Counted from the first letter of the stretch, positions 15,993 to 26,304 are shown. The stretch: 64,000 nt of DNA from Weeksellaceae bacterium (GCA_019459455.1 JAIBEX010000009.1:372001-436000), one strand, 5' to 3'. A program made the numbers and translations. The notes: generated by a model from the sequence alone, not told the origin.

Positions 15993-17837
15993 CTATTTAG
16001 TCTCCACATAATTATCTTCCGGATTCACATCGGCCAGGCGCTGAGAAAAGTCAATTCCCAAGGCGGAAATCTGCGATTTGCCGTAAGGTATGGTAAAGGT
16101 ATATTCTTTTTGAGTCCAGGGCCAGTAATCCAGCGTCTTGAAATCGCCATAGATATCTTTCGCCTTCCAGGTATGCGTCATATTAAGCGGGATCTGGTAG
16201 TTTACAACTTTTTTATCTTTAGTCAGGACGGAAAAATCGATTGGCATCGGGACGGAACCCTTATTCTCAAGTGTAATGGTCGTTGTATTTCCTTCGTGCC
16301 TCAAATTCTTCACCGCATAATCAATGGTCTTGGTCGTATTGATCCAATAATGACGGAACCACTGTAAATCCATTCCAGACATTTTCTGCGCAATATGCAT
16401 GAAATCTCGGTCCGTCGGATGTTTTAGTTTCCACTGCTGATAAAATTCTTTCATGACCATGGAGAGGTTCTGCTCGCCCATGATATAACCCAGCTGCACC
16501 AGAAACAGTTCGCCTTTTACATATGTGGCAAACGAATAGGCGGTTCCGTTGTCATGGTGGTCACCCAACCAAACCGCAGGTTCTTCAATCCCTTTTTTTA
16601 CAAAATTCCGGTAATTATTCAGGCTTCCAAGAAAAGGATTTGGTGCGGACTGTGCGGGTGGGAACAGCTGGTTCATTACAATGCTCTCATAATAGCTTGT
16701 AAAACCTTCATCCATCCAGGGGCGCATACTTTCGTTATAGGCCATGATCTGTTGGTGCCAGGAGTGACCGCCTTCATGCACCATAAGTCCTACCAAACCT
16801 TCCAGTGTTTTGGCTTCACCCAGAATCATGGTGCTCATTCCATATTCCATACCGCCGTCTCCGCCTTGGATGAAGGAGTAAGACGGGTACACGTGCCTTC
16901 CGAAAGAAGCATTCATTAACTGGAAAAACTTGGTGATATAGGGTTTGGACTCTTCCCAGAACTTTGTTTTTTCGGATTTCTGGTATACATAATAAACTTT
17001 AGGCCCATCCAAAATAGGAAAAGATTCTACGGTATAATCCTTATCTGCTGCCCAGGCAAAATCAAGCATATTTTTAGCAGTCCAGCGCCAGGTGGCTTTG
17101 TTTCCTCCATCAACTTTTACCATTGCATTTGCATCATAGCCCTTAACTTCCGTTGGATTTAAAAGTGTTCCTCCGGCACCAATGATATATTCCCTGTCAA
17201 TCTTTATGTTGATGTCAAAATCTGCAAACGGGGCATGAAATTCCCTTCCTACATAATCAAAAGTTCCCCAGCCATCGTAGTCGTACTCCGCGATTTTGGG
17301 ATACCATTGGGTCATGGTCAAATCAATCCCTTCTCGGTTGTTTCTGCCGGAACGGCGAATCTGCATTGGGATTACGGCATCCCACTCCATGGTGAATGTA
17401 GTAGTGGAATTTGGTATTATAGGAGTGTCCAGTATTACTTTCATAATGGTTTCCTGAACTTCAAATTTCAGATTTTTGCCGTTTTGCTTGATCCAGTGGA
17501 TGTTCTGTGCGCCCTCTTCATTTTTAGGAATAGCAGACAATGTGGAAACTCCTCCTTTATGCAGTCTTGAATCGCCATTTTTACCAAGATTCTGTGCCCT
17601 CTGGTCCATCATGGAACCTGATTTGAAAGCATTCCAGTATAGGTGGAAATACACCACCTTGAGTTCATCCGGAGCGTTGTTCGTATACGTTAAGGTTTGG
17701 TTTCCGGTATAAGTATAGTTGGCTACATCCACATCAATATCCATGGAGTATTTGGCAAACTGCTGATAATAGGGTCCCTGCTGGGCCGTTACGAGTCCGA
17801 AAACGGATAGAAAAATCAATATTAAGCCTCTGTTCAT
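15993..17837 (-). CDS. Secreted M1-family metallopeptidase
   Basis: Zinc aminopeptidase-like enzyme of family M1, expected in the periplasm or at the surface. The 614-residue protein has a Sec signal (MNRGLILIFLSVFGLVTAQ) and an N-terminal beta domain. The catalytic domain contains GGMEYGMSTMI, a substrate-binding GxMEx-type motif, then HEGGHSWHQQ (HExxH) and the third zinc ligand in WMDEGFTSYYE about 19 residues on. A C-terminal beta region follows. This is the short Bacteroidota version without the long ERAP-type C-terminal helical domain. Likely role is trimming imported peptides; specificity is not readable. Confidence 0.9.
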   Translation of the reverse strand: MNRGLILIFLSVFGLVTAQQGPYYQQFAKYSMDIDVDVANYTYTGNQTLTYTNNAPDELKVVYFHLYWNAFKSGSMMDQRAQNLGKNGDSRLHKGGVSTLSAIPKNEEGAQNIHWIKQNGKNLKFEVQETIMKVILDTPIIPNSTTTFTMEWDAVIPMQIRRSGRNNREGIDLTMTQWYPKIAEYDYDGWGTFDYVGREFHAPFADFDINIKIDREYIIGAGGTLLNPTEVKGYDANAMVKVDGGNKATWRWTAKNMLDFAWAADKDYTVESFPILDGPKVYYVYQKSEKTKFWEESKPYITKFFQLMNASFGRHVYPSYSFIQGGDGGMEYGMSTMILGEAKTLEGLVGLMVHEGGHSWHQQIMAYNESMRPWMDEGFTSYYESIVMNQLFPPAQSAPNPFLGSLNNYRNFVKKGIEEPAVWLGDHHDNGTAYSFATYVKGELFLVQLGYIMGEQNLSMVMKEFYQQWKLKHPTDRDFMHIAQKMSGMDLQWFRHYWINTTKTIDYAVKNLRHEGNTTTITLENKGSVPMPIDFSVLTKDKKVVNYQIPLNMTHTWKAKDIYGDFKTLDYWPWTQKEYTFTIPYGKSQISALGIDFSQRLADVNPEDNYVETK

Positions 17838-17906
17838 CTTATTTTTATAATTTAGAATGGGGAAGATAAGAAATTTTTTATTTTTTTGCTTTTACATCTG
17901 GTGATG

Positions 17907-17931
17907 AAAAAACTCCTGAAAAAATCAGGAG
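17907..17931 (-). terminator. Intrinsic terminator of the GLPGLI gene
   Basis: CTCCTGA (17913-17919) pairs with TCAGGAG (17925-17931), loop of five A, and a six-T run follows on the minus strand. Confidence 0.8.
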
Positions 17932-17937
17932 CATATT

Positions 17938-18774
17938 TTATTTTTCAATGGAATTACTGCTCTTACTTAACGTTTCCTTCAGCCTGTTTTCCATCTGCTT
18001 CATCCGCTGGGGATCGGGCTGAAATCCGCCCCGGTTACCACTCTGCCCTTGGCCCGGGCCTCCGGCACGCCCGGAACTCATCTGGCTTCTCATAAAGGAA
18101 ACGGGGTCCTTGCTGAACCTTTCCCATTGCTTTTCATATTCTGTCCTTTTCAGCTTCACTGTTGTTCCGCGGGCATCAAACGATGCGGGTTCAGAAATTT
18201 TCTTCACTTCCTTCAAATTAAAGCCATAATCTCCGTCTGCATCTTCCAACGTCACAATCAGGCCCGGAAGACCTGAGAATTTATAGGGTCCCTCCTGGAA
18301 AGGAAGATCCGAGGTGAACCATGCCGTCCACTTTCTTCCACCAAAATCAGTTTCTGCTTTCTGCGTTTTGTAATCGCCAATTCTTACCGTTTCGGGCAGT
18401 ATTTTCCAGTTCATCTTGCGGTCTTCCACATATTCGTACTGGTCTCTGCCTATCCGTCCTTTATAAGTCACTTGCTGCTCGGCAAAATCCTTTTCAATGA
18501 TGTAGTCAATGTTGGACTGAAGGGTTTCTGTTTGGCTTCGGTCAAAATTCCTGGTTTCCCTCATTCTCTGCATAATGGAGTCCCGTTTGAAACGGTTTTC
18601 ACCATAATACACCGATTTTTTTGGACCAACGTCCAGATAAGCTAACTCGGTTTTGACTTCGGATTTATCAGAAGCATTTGGCTTCATGGAAACCTCGTAG
18701 ATGAACCGGCTGCTCTGAGCAGACAAAGTCTGACCAACGAGCGCCATGAACAAGGCGAATGCAATTTTTTTCAT
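17938..18774 (-). CDS. GLPGLI-family secreted protein
   Basis: Bacteroidota-specific family of unknown function, named for a motif that is present exactly (FSGLPGLIVTLEDADG, near residue 163). The 278-residue protein has a signal peptide (MKKIAFALFMALVGQTLSAQ) and a beta-rich body with the family's WTAWFTSDLPFQEGPYKF stretch. The C-terminal 60 residues are Gly/Arg/Gln-rich and probably disordered. Many genomes carry several copies, sometimes beside TonB-dependent receptors; none is adjacent here. It has its own terminator and appears monocistronic. Confidence 0.9.
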   Translation of the reverse strand: MKKIAFALFMALVGQTLSAQSSRFIYEVSMKPNASDKSEVKTELAYLDVGPKKSVYYGENRFKRDSIMQRMRETRNFDRSQTETLQSNIDYIIEKDFAEQQVTYKGRIGRDQYEYVEDRKMNWKILPETVRIGDYKTQKAETDFGGRKWTAWFTSDLPFQEGPYKFSGLPGLIVTLEDADGDYGFNLKEVKKISEPASFDARGTTVKLKRTEYEKQWERFSKDPVSFMRSQMSSGRAGGPGQGQSGNRGGFQPDPQRMKQMENRLKETLSKSSNSIEK

Positions 18775-18865
18775 TTAGAATTTATCTGTTGATTTGATAT
18801 CCTTGCGCATAGAAGGTTAAAATTCGCACCTCTATTTCTGCAATAGACAAATGTACACGGACTAA

Positions 18866-18896
18866 TTTGATTTTTGTTTTATTATTAGTAATTTTG
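18866..18896 (+). promoter_or_regulatory. Promoter of the sufABCD operon
   Basis: TTTG (18866-18869), 19-base spacer, TAATTTTG (18889-18896): both halves of the Bacteroidota promoter at the expected spacing, 28 bases before the sufA ATG. One of the best promoter matches in the window. Confidence 0.75.
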
Positions 18897-18924
18897 CAAT
18901 CTAAAATCAGTCTAAATAAAAACA

Positions 18925-19254
18925 ATGATAAAAGTTAGCGATCTGGCAAAAGAAAAGGCCATTCAACTCATGACTGAAGAGGGGTTTAAACCCTTCGAAG
19001 ATTATATTCGGGTGGGCGTGAAAAGCGGCGGCTGCTCCGGCTTGGAGTATGTCTTGAAATTTGACAGTCAGAAGACGGAAACCGACCAGGTTTTTGAAGA
19101 TAACGGGATTAAAATCATCATTGATAAAAAATCAATCCTGTACTTGGCAGGAACCACCCTCGAATTTTCCGCGGGCCTGAACGGAAAAGGATTTGTATTC
19201 AACAATCCTAATGCAAACAGAACCTGTGGATGCGGGGAATCTTTCAGTTTATAA
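18925..19254 (+). CDS. sufA: SufA/IscA-type Fe-S carrier protein
   Basis: A-type carrier that receives an Fe-S cluster from the scaffold and passes it to target proteins. The 109-residue length is standard. The three conserved Cys are present: one in SGGCSGLEYVLKF and two in the C-terminal CGCGESFSL. It is the first gene of the suf operon with a clear promoter upstream, and sufB follows after 54 bases. The family also includes ErpA; the operon position favours SufA. Confidence 0.93.
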   Translation: MIKVSDLAKEKAIQLMTEEGFKPFEDYIRVGVKSGGCSGLEYVLKFDSQKTETDQVFEDNGIKIIIDKKSILYLAGTTLEFSAGLNGKGFVFNNPNANRTCGCGESFSL

Positions 19255-19308
19255 ACAGTTCCACGCATATTGCGTCGGAAAAAGCGCAGTGGCGAGAATA
19301 AGAAAATA

Positions 19309-20757
19309 ATGGCAAAATATACAGAAGACGATCTAAGAGAAGATTTAAAAACCAGGGAGTACGAAGCCGGTTTTTATACGGATATAGAATATGAGGATTT
19401 CCCCACAGGTCTCAACGAGGAAATCGTACGGATGATCTCAGCCAAAAAAAACGAACCCGAATGGATGACGGACTGGCGTCTGGAATCCTTCCGTATCTGG
19501 CAAAAAATGACCGAGCCTACCTGGGCCAACGTACAGTATGTAAGACCTGACTTACAGTCAATTAAATACTATGCCGCTCCAAAGAAAAAACCAGAATTGG
19601 CCAGTTTGGACGAGGTAGATCCGGAACTTTTGAAAACCTTTGCAAAACTGGGGATCAATATAGAAGAACAGAAAAGACTTTCCGGTGTTGCAGTAGACAT
19701 CGTGATCGACTCTGTTTCGGTTAAGACAACCTTTCAGGCAACCCTGAAGGAAAAGGGGATCATTTTCTGCTCAATATCCGAAGCCATACAAAACCATGGC
19801 GATTTGGTGAGACAGTATCTCGGCAAAGTGGTACCACGGGGTGACAATTATTACGCGGCACTTAACTCAGCAGTGTTTTCGGACGGAAGTTTCTGCTATA
19901 TTCCAAAAGGGGTGAGATGCCCAATGGAACTTTCCACCTATTTCCGGATCAACCAGGCCGGCACCGGTCAGTTTGAAAGAACGCTGGTGATTGCCGATGA
20001 AGGCAGCTATGTAAGTTATCTCGAAGGGTGTACAGCTCCTGCAAGAGACGAAAACCAACTTCATGCAGCGGTGGTCGAACTTTTTGCCCTGGACAATGCG
20101 GAAATTAAATATTCCACCGTTCAAAACTGGTTCCCCGGAGATGAGAGCGGAAAAGGCGGAGTTTTCAATTTCGTAACAAAACGTGGAATTTGTGAGAAAA
20201 ACGCAAAAATTTCGTGGACTCAGGTTGAAACAGGTTCTGCTGTTACCTGGAAATATCCCAGCTGCATTTTAAAAGGGGATAATTCGATCGGCGAATTCTA
20301 TTCCATTGCAGTGACCAACAATCATCAGTATGCAGATACCGGGACAAAAATGATCCACATTGGAAAAAATACCCGCTCAACAATTATCTCTAAGGGAATC
20401 TCTGCAGGAAAATCAAACAACTCTTACCGGGGGCTTGTAAAAGTAATGCCTTCAGCAAAAGGCGCACGGAATTTTTCACAATGCGACTCGCTGCTCATGG
20501 GTAATGAATGCGGTGCTCACACCTTCCCTTATATTGAGATCAAGGACCCGACAGCCCAACTGGAGCATGAGGCAACCACTTCTAAAATTGGCGAAGACCA
20601 GATTTTCTACTGCAACCAGAGGGGAATTGACACGGAACGCGCAATAGCACTAATCGTAAACGGTTTCAGCAAGGAAGTTTTAAACAAGTTACCGATGGAA
20701 TTTGCCATTGAAGCACAGAAATTACTGGAAATTTCACTGGAAGGATCAGTAGGATAA
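19309..20757 (+). CDS. sufB: Fe-S assembly scaffold SufB
   Basis: Core scaffold subunit of the SufBCD complex on which Fe-S clusters are built. The frame opens at a TTG at 19270, but the ATG at 19309 ([18 protein letters not shown]) matches family starts and gives 482 residues. Conserved stretches include RVPxGV-like [26 protein letters not shown], and the near C-terminal [17 protein letters not shown]. It lies between sufA and sufC; the 80-base gap to sufC is longer than the others but holds no evident terminator. Confidence 0.97.
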   Translation: MAKYTEDDLREDLKTREYEAGFYTDIEYEDFPTGLNEEIVRMISAKKNEPEWMTDWRLESFRIWQKMTEPTWANVQYVRPDLQSIKYYAAPKKKPELASLDEVDPELLKTFAKLGINIEEQKRLSGVAVDIVIDSVSVKTTFQATLKEKGIIFCSISEAIQNHGDLVRQYLGKVVPRGDNYYAALNSAVFSDGSFCYIPKGVRCPMELSTYFRINQAGTGQFERTLVIADEGSYVSYLEGCTAPARDENQLHAAVVELFALDNAEIKYSTVQNWFPGDESGKGGVFNFVTKRGICEKNAKISWTQVETGSAVTWKYPSCILKGDNSIGEFYSIAVTNNHQYADTGTKMIHIGKNTRSTIISKGISAGKSNNSYRGLVKVMPSAKGARNFSQCDSLLMGNECGAHTFPYIEIKDPTAQLEHEATTSKIGEDQIFYCNQRGIDTERAIALIVNGFSKEVLNKLPMEFAIEAQKLLEISLEGSVG

Positions 20758-20837
20758 CCTGCAGCCTTTTTATAAGATATAATAACCAAAGCAAAAGGCG
20801 GTCGATCCAATAAGTACTGCCCATTACCATACCAACT

Positions 20838-21581
20838 ATGTTAAAAATCAACAACTTACACGCAAAAATAGAAGACGGTTCCGAAATATTGAAAGGAATC
20901 AATTTACAGATAAACCCCGGAGAAGTCCATGCCATCATGGGTCCAAACGGCGCGGGTAAATCTACCCTATCTTCCGTAATCGCAGGAAAAGAGGACTACC
21001 AGGTGACCGAAGGCGAAATCCTTTTCGAGGGTCAGGATATCGCGGAAGATGCGCCCGAAGAAAGGGCCCACAAAGGGATTTTCCTTTCGTTTCAGTATCC
21101 TGTTGAAATCCCCGGTGTTACGGTCACAAACTTCATTAAAGCTGCGCTTAACGAAACAAGGAAGGCCAATGGGTTAGCCGACATGCCTGCCAAAGAGATG
21201 CTGGCGATGATCCGCGAGAAATCGGAACAGTTGAGCATTAAGAAAGATTTTCTTTCCCGTTCCCTGAACGAAGGTTTTTCCGGAGGTGAAAAGAAAAGAA
21301 ATGAAATTTTCCAGATGATGATGCTGAATCCGAAACTCGCCATCCTGGACGAAACGGACTCCGGACTCGATATCGATGCACTGAGGATTGTAGCTGACGG
21401 GGTAAACACATTTAAGAACTCAGGAAATGCCGTCCTGCTTATCACCCACTACCAAAGGCTCCTGAATTATATCGAGCCTGATTTTGTTCATGTTTTGGCA
21501 GACGGGAAAATCATTAAGACCGGCGACAAATCCCTTGCCCTGGAACTTGAAGCAAAAGGTTACGACTGGCTTCTGAACTAA
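20838..21581 (+). CDS. sufC: Fe-S assembly ATPase SufC
   Basis: ABC-type ATPase that drives conformational change in SufBCD; it is cytosolic and not a transporter. The 247-residue protein has Walker [11 protein letters not shown] near residue 34, the signature [10 protein letters not shown], Walker [13 protein letters not shown], and the switch His in [10 protein letters not shown]. The ETDSGLD form is typical for SufC. The stop is 18 bases before sufD. Confidence 0.97.
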   Translation: MLKINNLHAKIEDGSEILKGINLQINPGEVHAIMGPNGAGKSTLSSVIAGKEDYQVTEGEILFEGQDIAEDAPEERAHKGIFLSFQYPVEIPGVTVTNFIKAALNETRKANGLADMPAKEMLAMIREKSEQLSIKKDFLSRSLNEGFSGGEKKRNEIFQMMMLNPKLAILDETDSGLDIDALRIVADGVNTFKNSGNAVLLITHYQRLLNYIEPDFVHVLADGKIIKTGDKSLALELEAKGYDWLLN

Positions 21582-21599
21582 TCTGAAATAAAAAAAATA

Positions 21600-22907
21600 A
21601 TGGCTTTATACGAGCAGATCATAAATAATCACCCCGAATTTTTACAAACCCTCAGACACTCGTTCCTGAATGATAAAAGGACGGCGGCACTGCGGAAATT
21701 TGAGGCATTGGGATTCCCTACAAAAAAAGACGAGGAATACAAATACACCAACCTAAAGGAAATAACAGAAAAGGACTATAATTTTTTCCCAAAGGAGGAA
21801 CATCATATCTCAAAGGAACAGATCGATGAACTTCATTTGGGAGAGGAACATTTCGACTGGATTGTTTTCATAAACGGACAGCTGCATAAAGAATATTCCA
21901 GGATTTCAATTGAAAACGCTGAGTTTCTCTCCTTCAATTTCGCACTAAATGATCCCAGCCATAAAGAGGTTTTTGAAAAATATTTCAATACCATCGCCGC
22001 TGAAAACCTAGCCTTCACCAACCTTAATCAGGCGTACTGCAGACATGGCTTTTTTCTGAAAGTGCCTAAAAATGTGGTCATCGAAAAACCGATTCATGTG
22101 TTCTACCTTTCGCAGAACCAGGAAGCCCACACCTTCTACAACACGAGGAATCTCCTGATTGCAGAAGAAGGTTCCAAAATCGAGGTCATTGAAAGCCACC
22201 ATAATTTTGATGAAACCTTTGTTTTCACCAATTCGGTGACTGAAATATTTACCTACCAAAACGCAAAGGCCGACTGGCATAAAGTCCAGAACGACAGCCC
22301 TGCATCCTTTTTGGTGGACCATACCTTTGCCAGACAGGAACGCGACAGCCTGACCACAGTGAATACCTTTAGCTTTGGTGGGAAACTGGTGAGAAACAAT
22401 CTGGATTTCATTCATAACGGCGAGAACATTAACTCCTTTATGAACGGTATCACCATCATCGGAGACGAGCAGCTGGTGGACCATCACACGGCGGTACACC
22501 ACAAAACACCAAACTGCGAAAGCTATCAGAACTATAAAGGCATCTATGGCGACAAATCGCACGGCGTATTCAACGGGAAAATCTTTGTTGATAAGATTGC
22601 CCAGAAAACCAATGCTTATCAGCAAAACAACAATGTATTGCTGAACGAGGGAGCTACCATTGACACGAAACCTCAGCTGGAGATCTTTGCAGATGATGTA
22701 AAATGTTCGCATGGCTGCACAGTTGGCCAGCTGAATGATGATGCGCTGTTTTATCTGCGCGCCCGCGGCATTTCAAAAAAGAAGGCGCAGGCGCTGCTGC
22801 TCTATGCATTTGCCAATGACGCTATGCAGAATATTGACATTGAACCGCTTAAAAATAAAATTTCAAAGCTCCTGGCAGAAAAACTGGAGGTTGAGATGGA
22901 ATTCTAA
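21600..22907 (+). CDS. sufD: Fe-S assembly protein SufD
   Basis: Partner of SufB in the SufBCD scaffold, needed for iron acquisition during cluster building. The 435-residue protein has the N-terminal helical region with PTKKDEEYKYTNLKEI, a central beta-helix, and the C-terminal CSHGCTVGQLNDDALFYL, a strong SufB/SufD-family mark. It is the last gene of the operon and a hairpin with a T-run follows. No sufS or sufE is attached, unlike the common sufABCDSE order. Confidence 0.95.
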   Translation: MALYEQIINNHPEFLQTLRHSFLNDKRTAALRKFEALGFPTKKDEEYKYTNLKEITEKDYNFFPKEEHHISKEQIDELHLGEEHFDWIVFINGQLHKEYSRISIENAEFLSFNFALNDPSHKEVFEKYFNTIAAENLAFTNLNQAYCRHGFFLKVPKNVVIEKPIHVFYLSQNQEAHTFYNTRNLLIAEEGSKIEVIESHHNFDETFVFTNSVTEIFTYQNAKADWHKVQNDSPASFLVDHTFARQERDSLTTVNTFSFGGKLVRNNLDFIHNGENINSFMNGITIIGDEQLVDHHTAVHHKTPNCESYQNYKGIYGDKSHGVFNGKIFVDKIAQKTNAYQQNNNVLLNEGATIDTKPQLEIFADDVKCSHGCTVGQLNDDALFYLRARGISKKKAQALLLYAFANDAMQNIDIEPLKNKISKLLAEKLEVEMEF

Positions 22908-22925
22908 GCAGACAAAGAACAAAAG

Positions 22926-22957
22926 AACCGCCCTGCGAAATACAGAGCGGTTTTTTT
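22926..22957 (+). terminator. Terminator of the suf operon
   Basis: AACCGC (22926-22931) pairs with GCGGTT (22947-22952), extended by CTG/CAG after one mismatch, then seven T. It sits between the convergent sufD and DUF3078 genes. Confidence 0.8.
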
Positions 22958-22978
22958 ATGCTTGGAACAAAGGGTAAG

Positions 22979-24094
22979 CTATTTAGCGATAAACGGTTTG
23001 AAGACTTTCCGCGTTTTCACTTTCTCCTGATTCTGCTCCCCGATATTATAAGAGAATCCAATCCCAAGGGTCTGCTTCCGCTGCAGTTTCTGAATCTGGT
23101 CGTGGTCGTAGGCAAGGTCCAGGCTCACGATGGTGGATATAAATTTGTTGAATCTAATGTTCAGGACTCCATTGTAGGCAATATCCACCCGTTCCGGATG
23201 GTTGATATAATTACTGAAGAAATTCAGCTGATTGTCCAGATTGATATCCTTATATACTTTGATCCTGTAAAGAATATTCATCATCGCCCCGAGCTCACTC
23301 CGCACGCCCTGCCCGTCCCTTTCCAGACCGTATCTTCCAGTTTTCTGGAGCAGAGGGTCGGTGACCAAGGTGAATTTTCCGTTCGCCGGTCTCAGGATAA
23401 TCTGAAAGTTTTCGTCCGGATTATAGGAAAAACCGATACCCGCATTCAGGTAGCCTGGTGCCATAAACTTTGAAATCCGGTCAATGTACGATGGATCCGG
23501 GGTCTCGGTGTAGTTAAATCCTGGTGCAAACTGCGTAACCAGCTGGAAACCTGTGGAAAAGTAATAATGTTTTCCAAGGTCGTAGCCATAATTGGTCATA
23601 AAGTTCAGGTAATCTTCCGTCTTTCTGTTGGACTGTCCTTCGGACGCAATCCAGCCGTAACCAAGCTGAAGCATGTTCTCCAGATAATGCTTCCTGTTTT
23701 TATAGCTGAGGTTGTAATTGATCTTTCCGATTGCTCCAATATTGTTATTCCCCCCCGAATTCCAGTTGGAAAAAGATGCCTGGTTAATGACGAGGTTGTT
23801 CTGTCCGAAAAAATACCATTTCCGGGGTTCCTTATAGTTGTTCAGGCTGAACGGCGTAAGCGGAACTTCTTCTATAACCTGTGGAATGATCACCTCGTCC
23901 CGGATTACAATGGTATCCTGAAATTTAGGATCAAGGTCTATGATAACGGGATTTGCAAGGCTGTCCAAATCAGGCAGGAACTGCTTCCACCGGTTTTGGT
24001 TAATGGAATCTATCGTACGCCGGTACGGCTGTTCTGTCTGGGAAAAAACAGAAAAAGAAACCATAATGAACAGTAAAGAAAACAACCTTTTCAT
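22979..24094 (-). CDS. DUF3078-family secreted protein
   Basis: The frame is open to 24496, but residues before Met135 have no family character. The ATG at 24092-24094 starts a good signal peptide (MKRLFSLLFIMVSFSVFSQ), giving 371 residues. The mature part has the DUF3078 feature WYFFGQNNLVINQASFSNW followed by the Gly/Asn-rich SGGNNNIGAIGK and repeated amphipathic strands, so an outer membrane barrel is likely. Function is unknown. It is divergent from the rhomboid gene at 24251 and convergent with sufD. Confidence 0.85.
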   Translation of the reverse strand: MKRLFSLLFIMVSFSVFSQTEQPYRRTIDSINQNRWKQFLPDLDSLANPVIIDLDPKFQDTIVIRDEVIIPQVIEEVPLTPFSLNNYKEPRKWYFFGQNNLVINQASFSNWNSGGNNNIGAIGKINYNLSYKNRKHYLENMLQLGYGWIASEGQSNRKTEDYLNFMTNYGYDLGKHYYFSTGFQLVTQFAPGFNYTETPDPSYIDRISKFMAPGYLNAGIGFSYNPDENFQIILRPANGKFTLVTDPLLQKTGRYGLERDGQGVRSELGAMMNILYRIKVYKDINLDNQLNFFSNYINHPERVDIAYNGVLNIRFNKFISTIVSLDLAYDHDQIQKLQRKQTLGIGFSYNIGEQNQEKVKTRKVFKPFIAK

Positions 24095-24250
24095 ACTCCT
24101 TTCAAAAATTTCAGCAAAAATAAGGCTTATAAACCAAATTATTTTCAGAACGAAGAATATTACGTACATTTTGGCCTGAAAATCAGCGGCTGAAGATATA
24201 TTGAGGCCAAAATTACTGAGAAAAAGGTTTGGCGTCCGATTTGAAAAAAC

Positions 24251-25030
24251 ATGTTCATGTTCAAAAACCAGATTTCTGCGAATACCGTCATTTACCCCCT
24301 TGCCATGCTCCTGATGATGTGGCTCGGCTTCCTGCTGCAGAATTTCGGTTTTTTTGAGAACTGTTGGGGTGCAATCATCCCACTCGTACCTTCCGGACTG
24401 AAAGGGGTCGTTCTTTCTCCCCTGCTTCACGGAAATCTGGAGCACCTTATCGGAAACTCTATTCCCATTCTCATCCTTTTGATTCTCCTTTATCATTTTT
24501 ACGCTTCCATAGCGACCAAAGTCTTCATAGGCGGGTGGCTGCTCACCGGATTGCTGGTCTGGCTTCTTCCACCAATAGATATATTCAGCGGGAAATATCT
24601 TTATACCTGTACCATAGGTGCCAGTGGAATTGTATACGTCCTTGCATTTTTCCTGTTTTTCAGCGGCGTATTTAAGTGGGATATGAAGTTGCTTACCGTT
24701 TCAATGGTTGTTGCTCTGTACTATGGAAGTCTGATTTGGGGCGTGCTGCCGGAAGAACTTTTCTCACGAACCAACGAACCCAGTAATGTGTCCTGGCAGT
24801 CACATCTTTCCGGAGCCACCATAGGGACAATTATGGCGCTGGTTTTTAAGAATGTGGGACATAAAAAGAAAAAATTCATCTGGGAATTCCCTAATTTTTA
24901 CAGCGAACTGGATGATAAGCTCTGGCAGGATTACCGCGAAAAGCACCCCGAACATTTTGAAGAGATGCCTCAGAAAAAAAGAGACGAGATCTGGGAGCAC
25001 CTGGAGGAACTGAGACGCGACAGAAAATAA
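24251..25030 (+). CDS. Rhomboid-family intramembrane serine protease
   Basis: Cleaves membrane proteins within the bilayer. The 259-residue protein has six or so membrane helices; the catalytic Ser is in TIGASGIVYVLAF (GxSG) and the catalytic His in WQSHLSGATIG in the last helix. HGNLEHLIGNSIPIL matches the family's HxxxHLxxN region. A charged cytosolic C-terminal tail of about 55 residues (KKKKFIWEF onward) follows. Start could be either of two in-frame ATGs (24251, 24257). A second, unrelated-looking rhomboid is at 50614-51360. Substrates are unknown. Confidence 0.88.
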   Translation: MFMFKNQISANTVIYPLAMLLMMWLGFLLQNFGFFENCWGAIIPLVPSGLKGVVLSPLLHGNLEHLIGNSIPILILLILLYHFYASIATKVFIGGWLLTGLLVWLLPPIDIFSGKYLYTCTIGASGIVYVLAFFLFFSGVFKWDMKLLTVSMVVALYYGSLIWGVLPEELFSRTNEPSNVSWQSHLSGATIGTIMALVFKNVGHKKKKFIWEFPNFYSELDDKLWQDYREKHPEHFEEMPQKKRDEIWEHLEELRRDRK

Positions 25031-25036
25031 ATTTTT

Positions 25037-25044
25037 TATCTTTG
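25037..25044 (+). promoter_or_regulatory. Predicted -7 box of dprA
   Basis: TATCTTTG fits TAnnTTTG, six bases after the rhomboid stop and 17 before the dprA ATG. Confidence 0.5.
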
Positions 25045-25061
25045 GGTAAAGAAATATTTTC

Positions 25062-26171
25062 ATGTTTTCTGACGAACATCTGTACTCTATTGCACTACGG
25101 AAATGCAGCAATATAGGCGACATCAATTTTTATAAATTGGTGAATTCGGTAGGCTCAGCTCAGGAAGTGTGGAGTTTCCCCAAACGCGAACTTGCAAAAA
25201 TTCTTGGCATTGGGAGCAGGACCGTTCAGGAAATCGGAAGTTCTGAACCACTTTATTTTGCAGAAGAGGAACTTAAATTCTGCGAACGACATCAGATACA
25301 GATCAGGCTTCGGCACCTTGGTGATCTTACTGCACTTCTTAATGAGTGCGAGGATGCACCGGCAGTACTTTATCAGAAGGGAAGTTTCAGCGAAACACGG
25401 CATCCTGTTTCCATGGTTGGCACACGGAACATTACCCCGTACGGGAAACAGTTTGTCCACGATTTTTTTGAGGAGGTAAACAGGTCCAAAGCCATTTCCG
25501 TAAGCGGTTTAGCACTTGGTGTGGATACGGAGGTTCACGAACAGTCGCTACAGCATGAAATTCCAACCATTGCGGTCCTGGCCCATGGCTTTCATACACT
25601 CTATCCATCCAGGAACAGAAAACTGGCCGACCGGATACTGGAGAGTGGCGGTGCTCTCATTTCAGAATTCAATTCTTCACAAAAGCCAGACCGCGAAAAC
25701 TTCATACAGCGCAACAGGATTGTGGCAGGATTCTCCGAGGCAACAATAGTTGTTGAAACGGCATTTGGGGGCGGTTCCATAAGCACGGTAACTTTCGCAA
25801 ATCTTTATAACCGGGAGGTCTATGCACTGCCGGGAAAAATTACAGACAAGTACAGCCAAGGCTGTAACCTGGTCATCGTCCAGAATAAAGCGCGCATTAT
25901 TTCCACCGTTTCAGAACTGGTTGATGAATTGGGCTTTGGAAGCGCATCCGATCATATGGAAACTCTTTTCCCAAGGGCCGAAATGAGGAAGCAAATCTCT
26001 GAAGATCAAAAGATAATCTACGACATCATCTGTAAAAGTCCCAATATTTCTTTGGATGAAATCGCCCACATTACCTCTGTTTCTTCTCACAAAATACTGC
26101 CTGTTTTGCTTGAACTTGAACTTTCCGGCCTGCTCAAATCACTTTCCGGGAGACAGTATATTGCAATTTAA
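25062..26171 (+). CDS. dprA: DNA-processing protein DprA
   Basis: Loads RecA on incoming single-stranded DNA during natural transformation. The 369-residue protein has an N-terminal helical (HhH/SAM-like) region, the Rossmann-like core with MVGTRNITPYGKQF, VSGLALGVDTEVH and AHGFHTLYPSRNR, and NFIQRNRIVAGFSEATIVVE, all family signatures. A C-terminal winged-helix (DISEDQKIIYD onward) completes the domain set. It belongs with the comM-like gene at 39303 as part of possible competence functions. Confidence 0.95.
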   Translation: MFSDEHLYSIALRKCSNIGDINFYKLVNSVGSAQEVWSFPKRELAKILGIGSRTVQEIGSSEPLYFAEEELKFCERHQIQIRLRHLGDLTALLNECEDAPAVLYQKGSFSETRHPVSMVGTRNITPYGKQFVHDFFEEVNRSKAISVSGLALGVDTEVHEQSLQHEIPTIAVLAHGFHTLYPSRNRKLADRILESGGALISEFNSSQKPDRENFIQRNRIVAGFSEATIVVETAFGGGSISTVTFANLYNREVYALPGKITDKYSQGCNLVIVQNKARIISTVSELVDELGFGSASDHMETLFPRAEMRKQISEDQKIIYDIICKSPNISLDEIAHITSVSSHKILPVLLELELSGLLKSLSGRQYIAI

Positions 26172-26304
26172 ATATTAATGGTTTTTTAATATTACATTGT
26201 TTTATAAATAACATTCTATTTTTCTTAAAAATTGAAGCCAAATTATGAATTTAACAAAAATATGACTGATTTTACTTCAATTTTCAGCAATTTATAAAAT
26301 AATG

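Noticed and set aside
22008-22712. 234-residue minus-strand frame
   Set aside because: Antisense to sufD, which is a certain gene.
24095-24496. 134-residue N-terminal extension of the DUF3078 gene
   Set aside because: Covers the divergent rhomboid start; a signal peptide begins at 24094.
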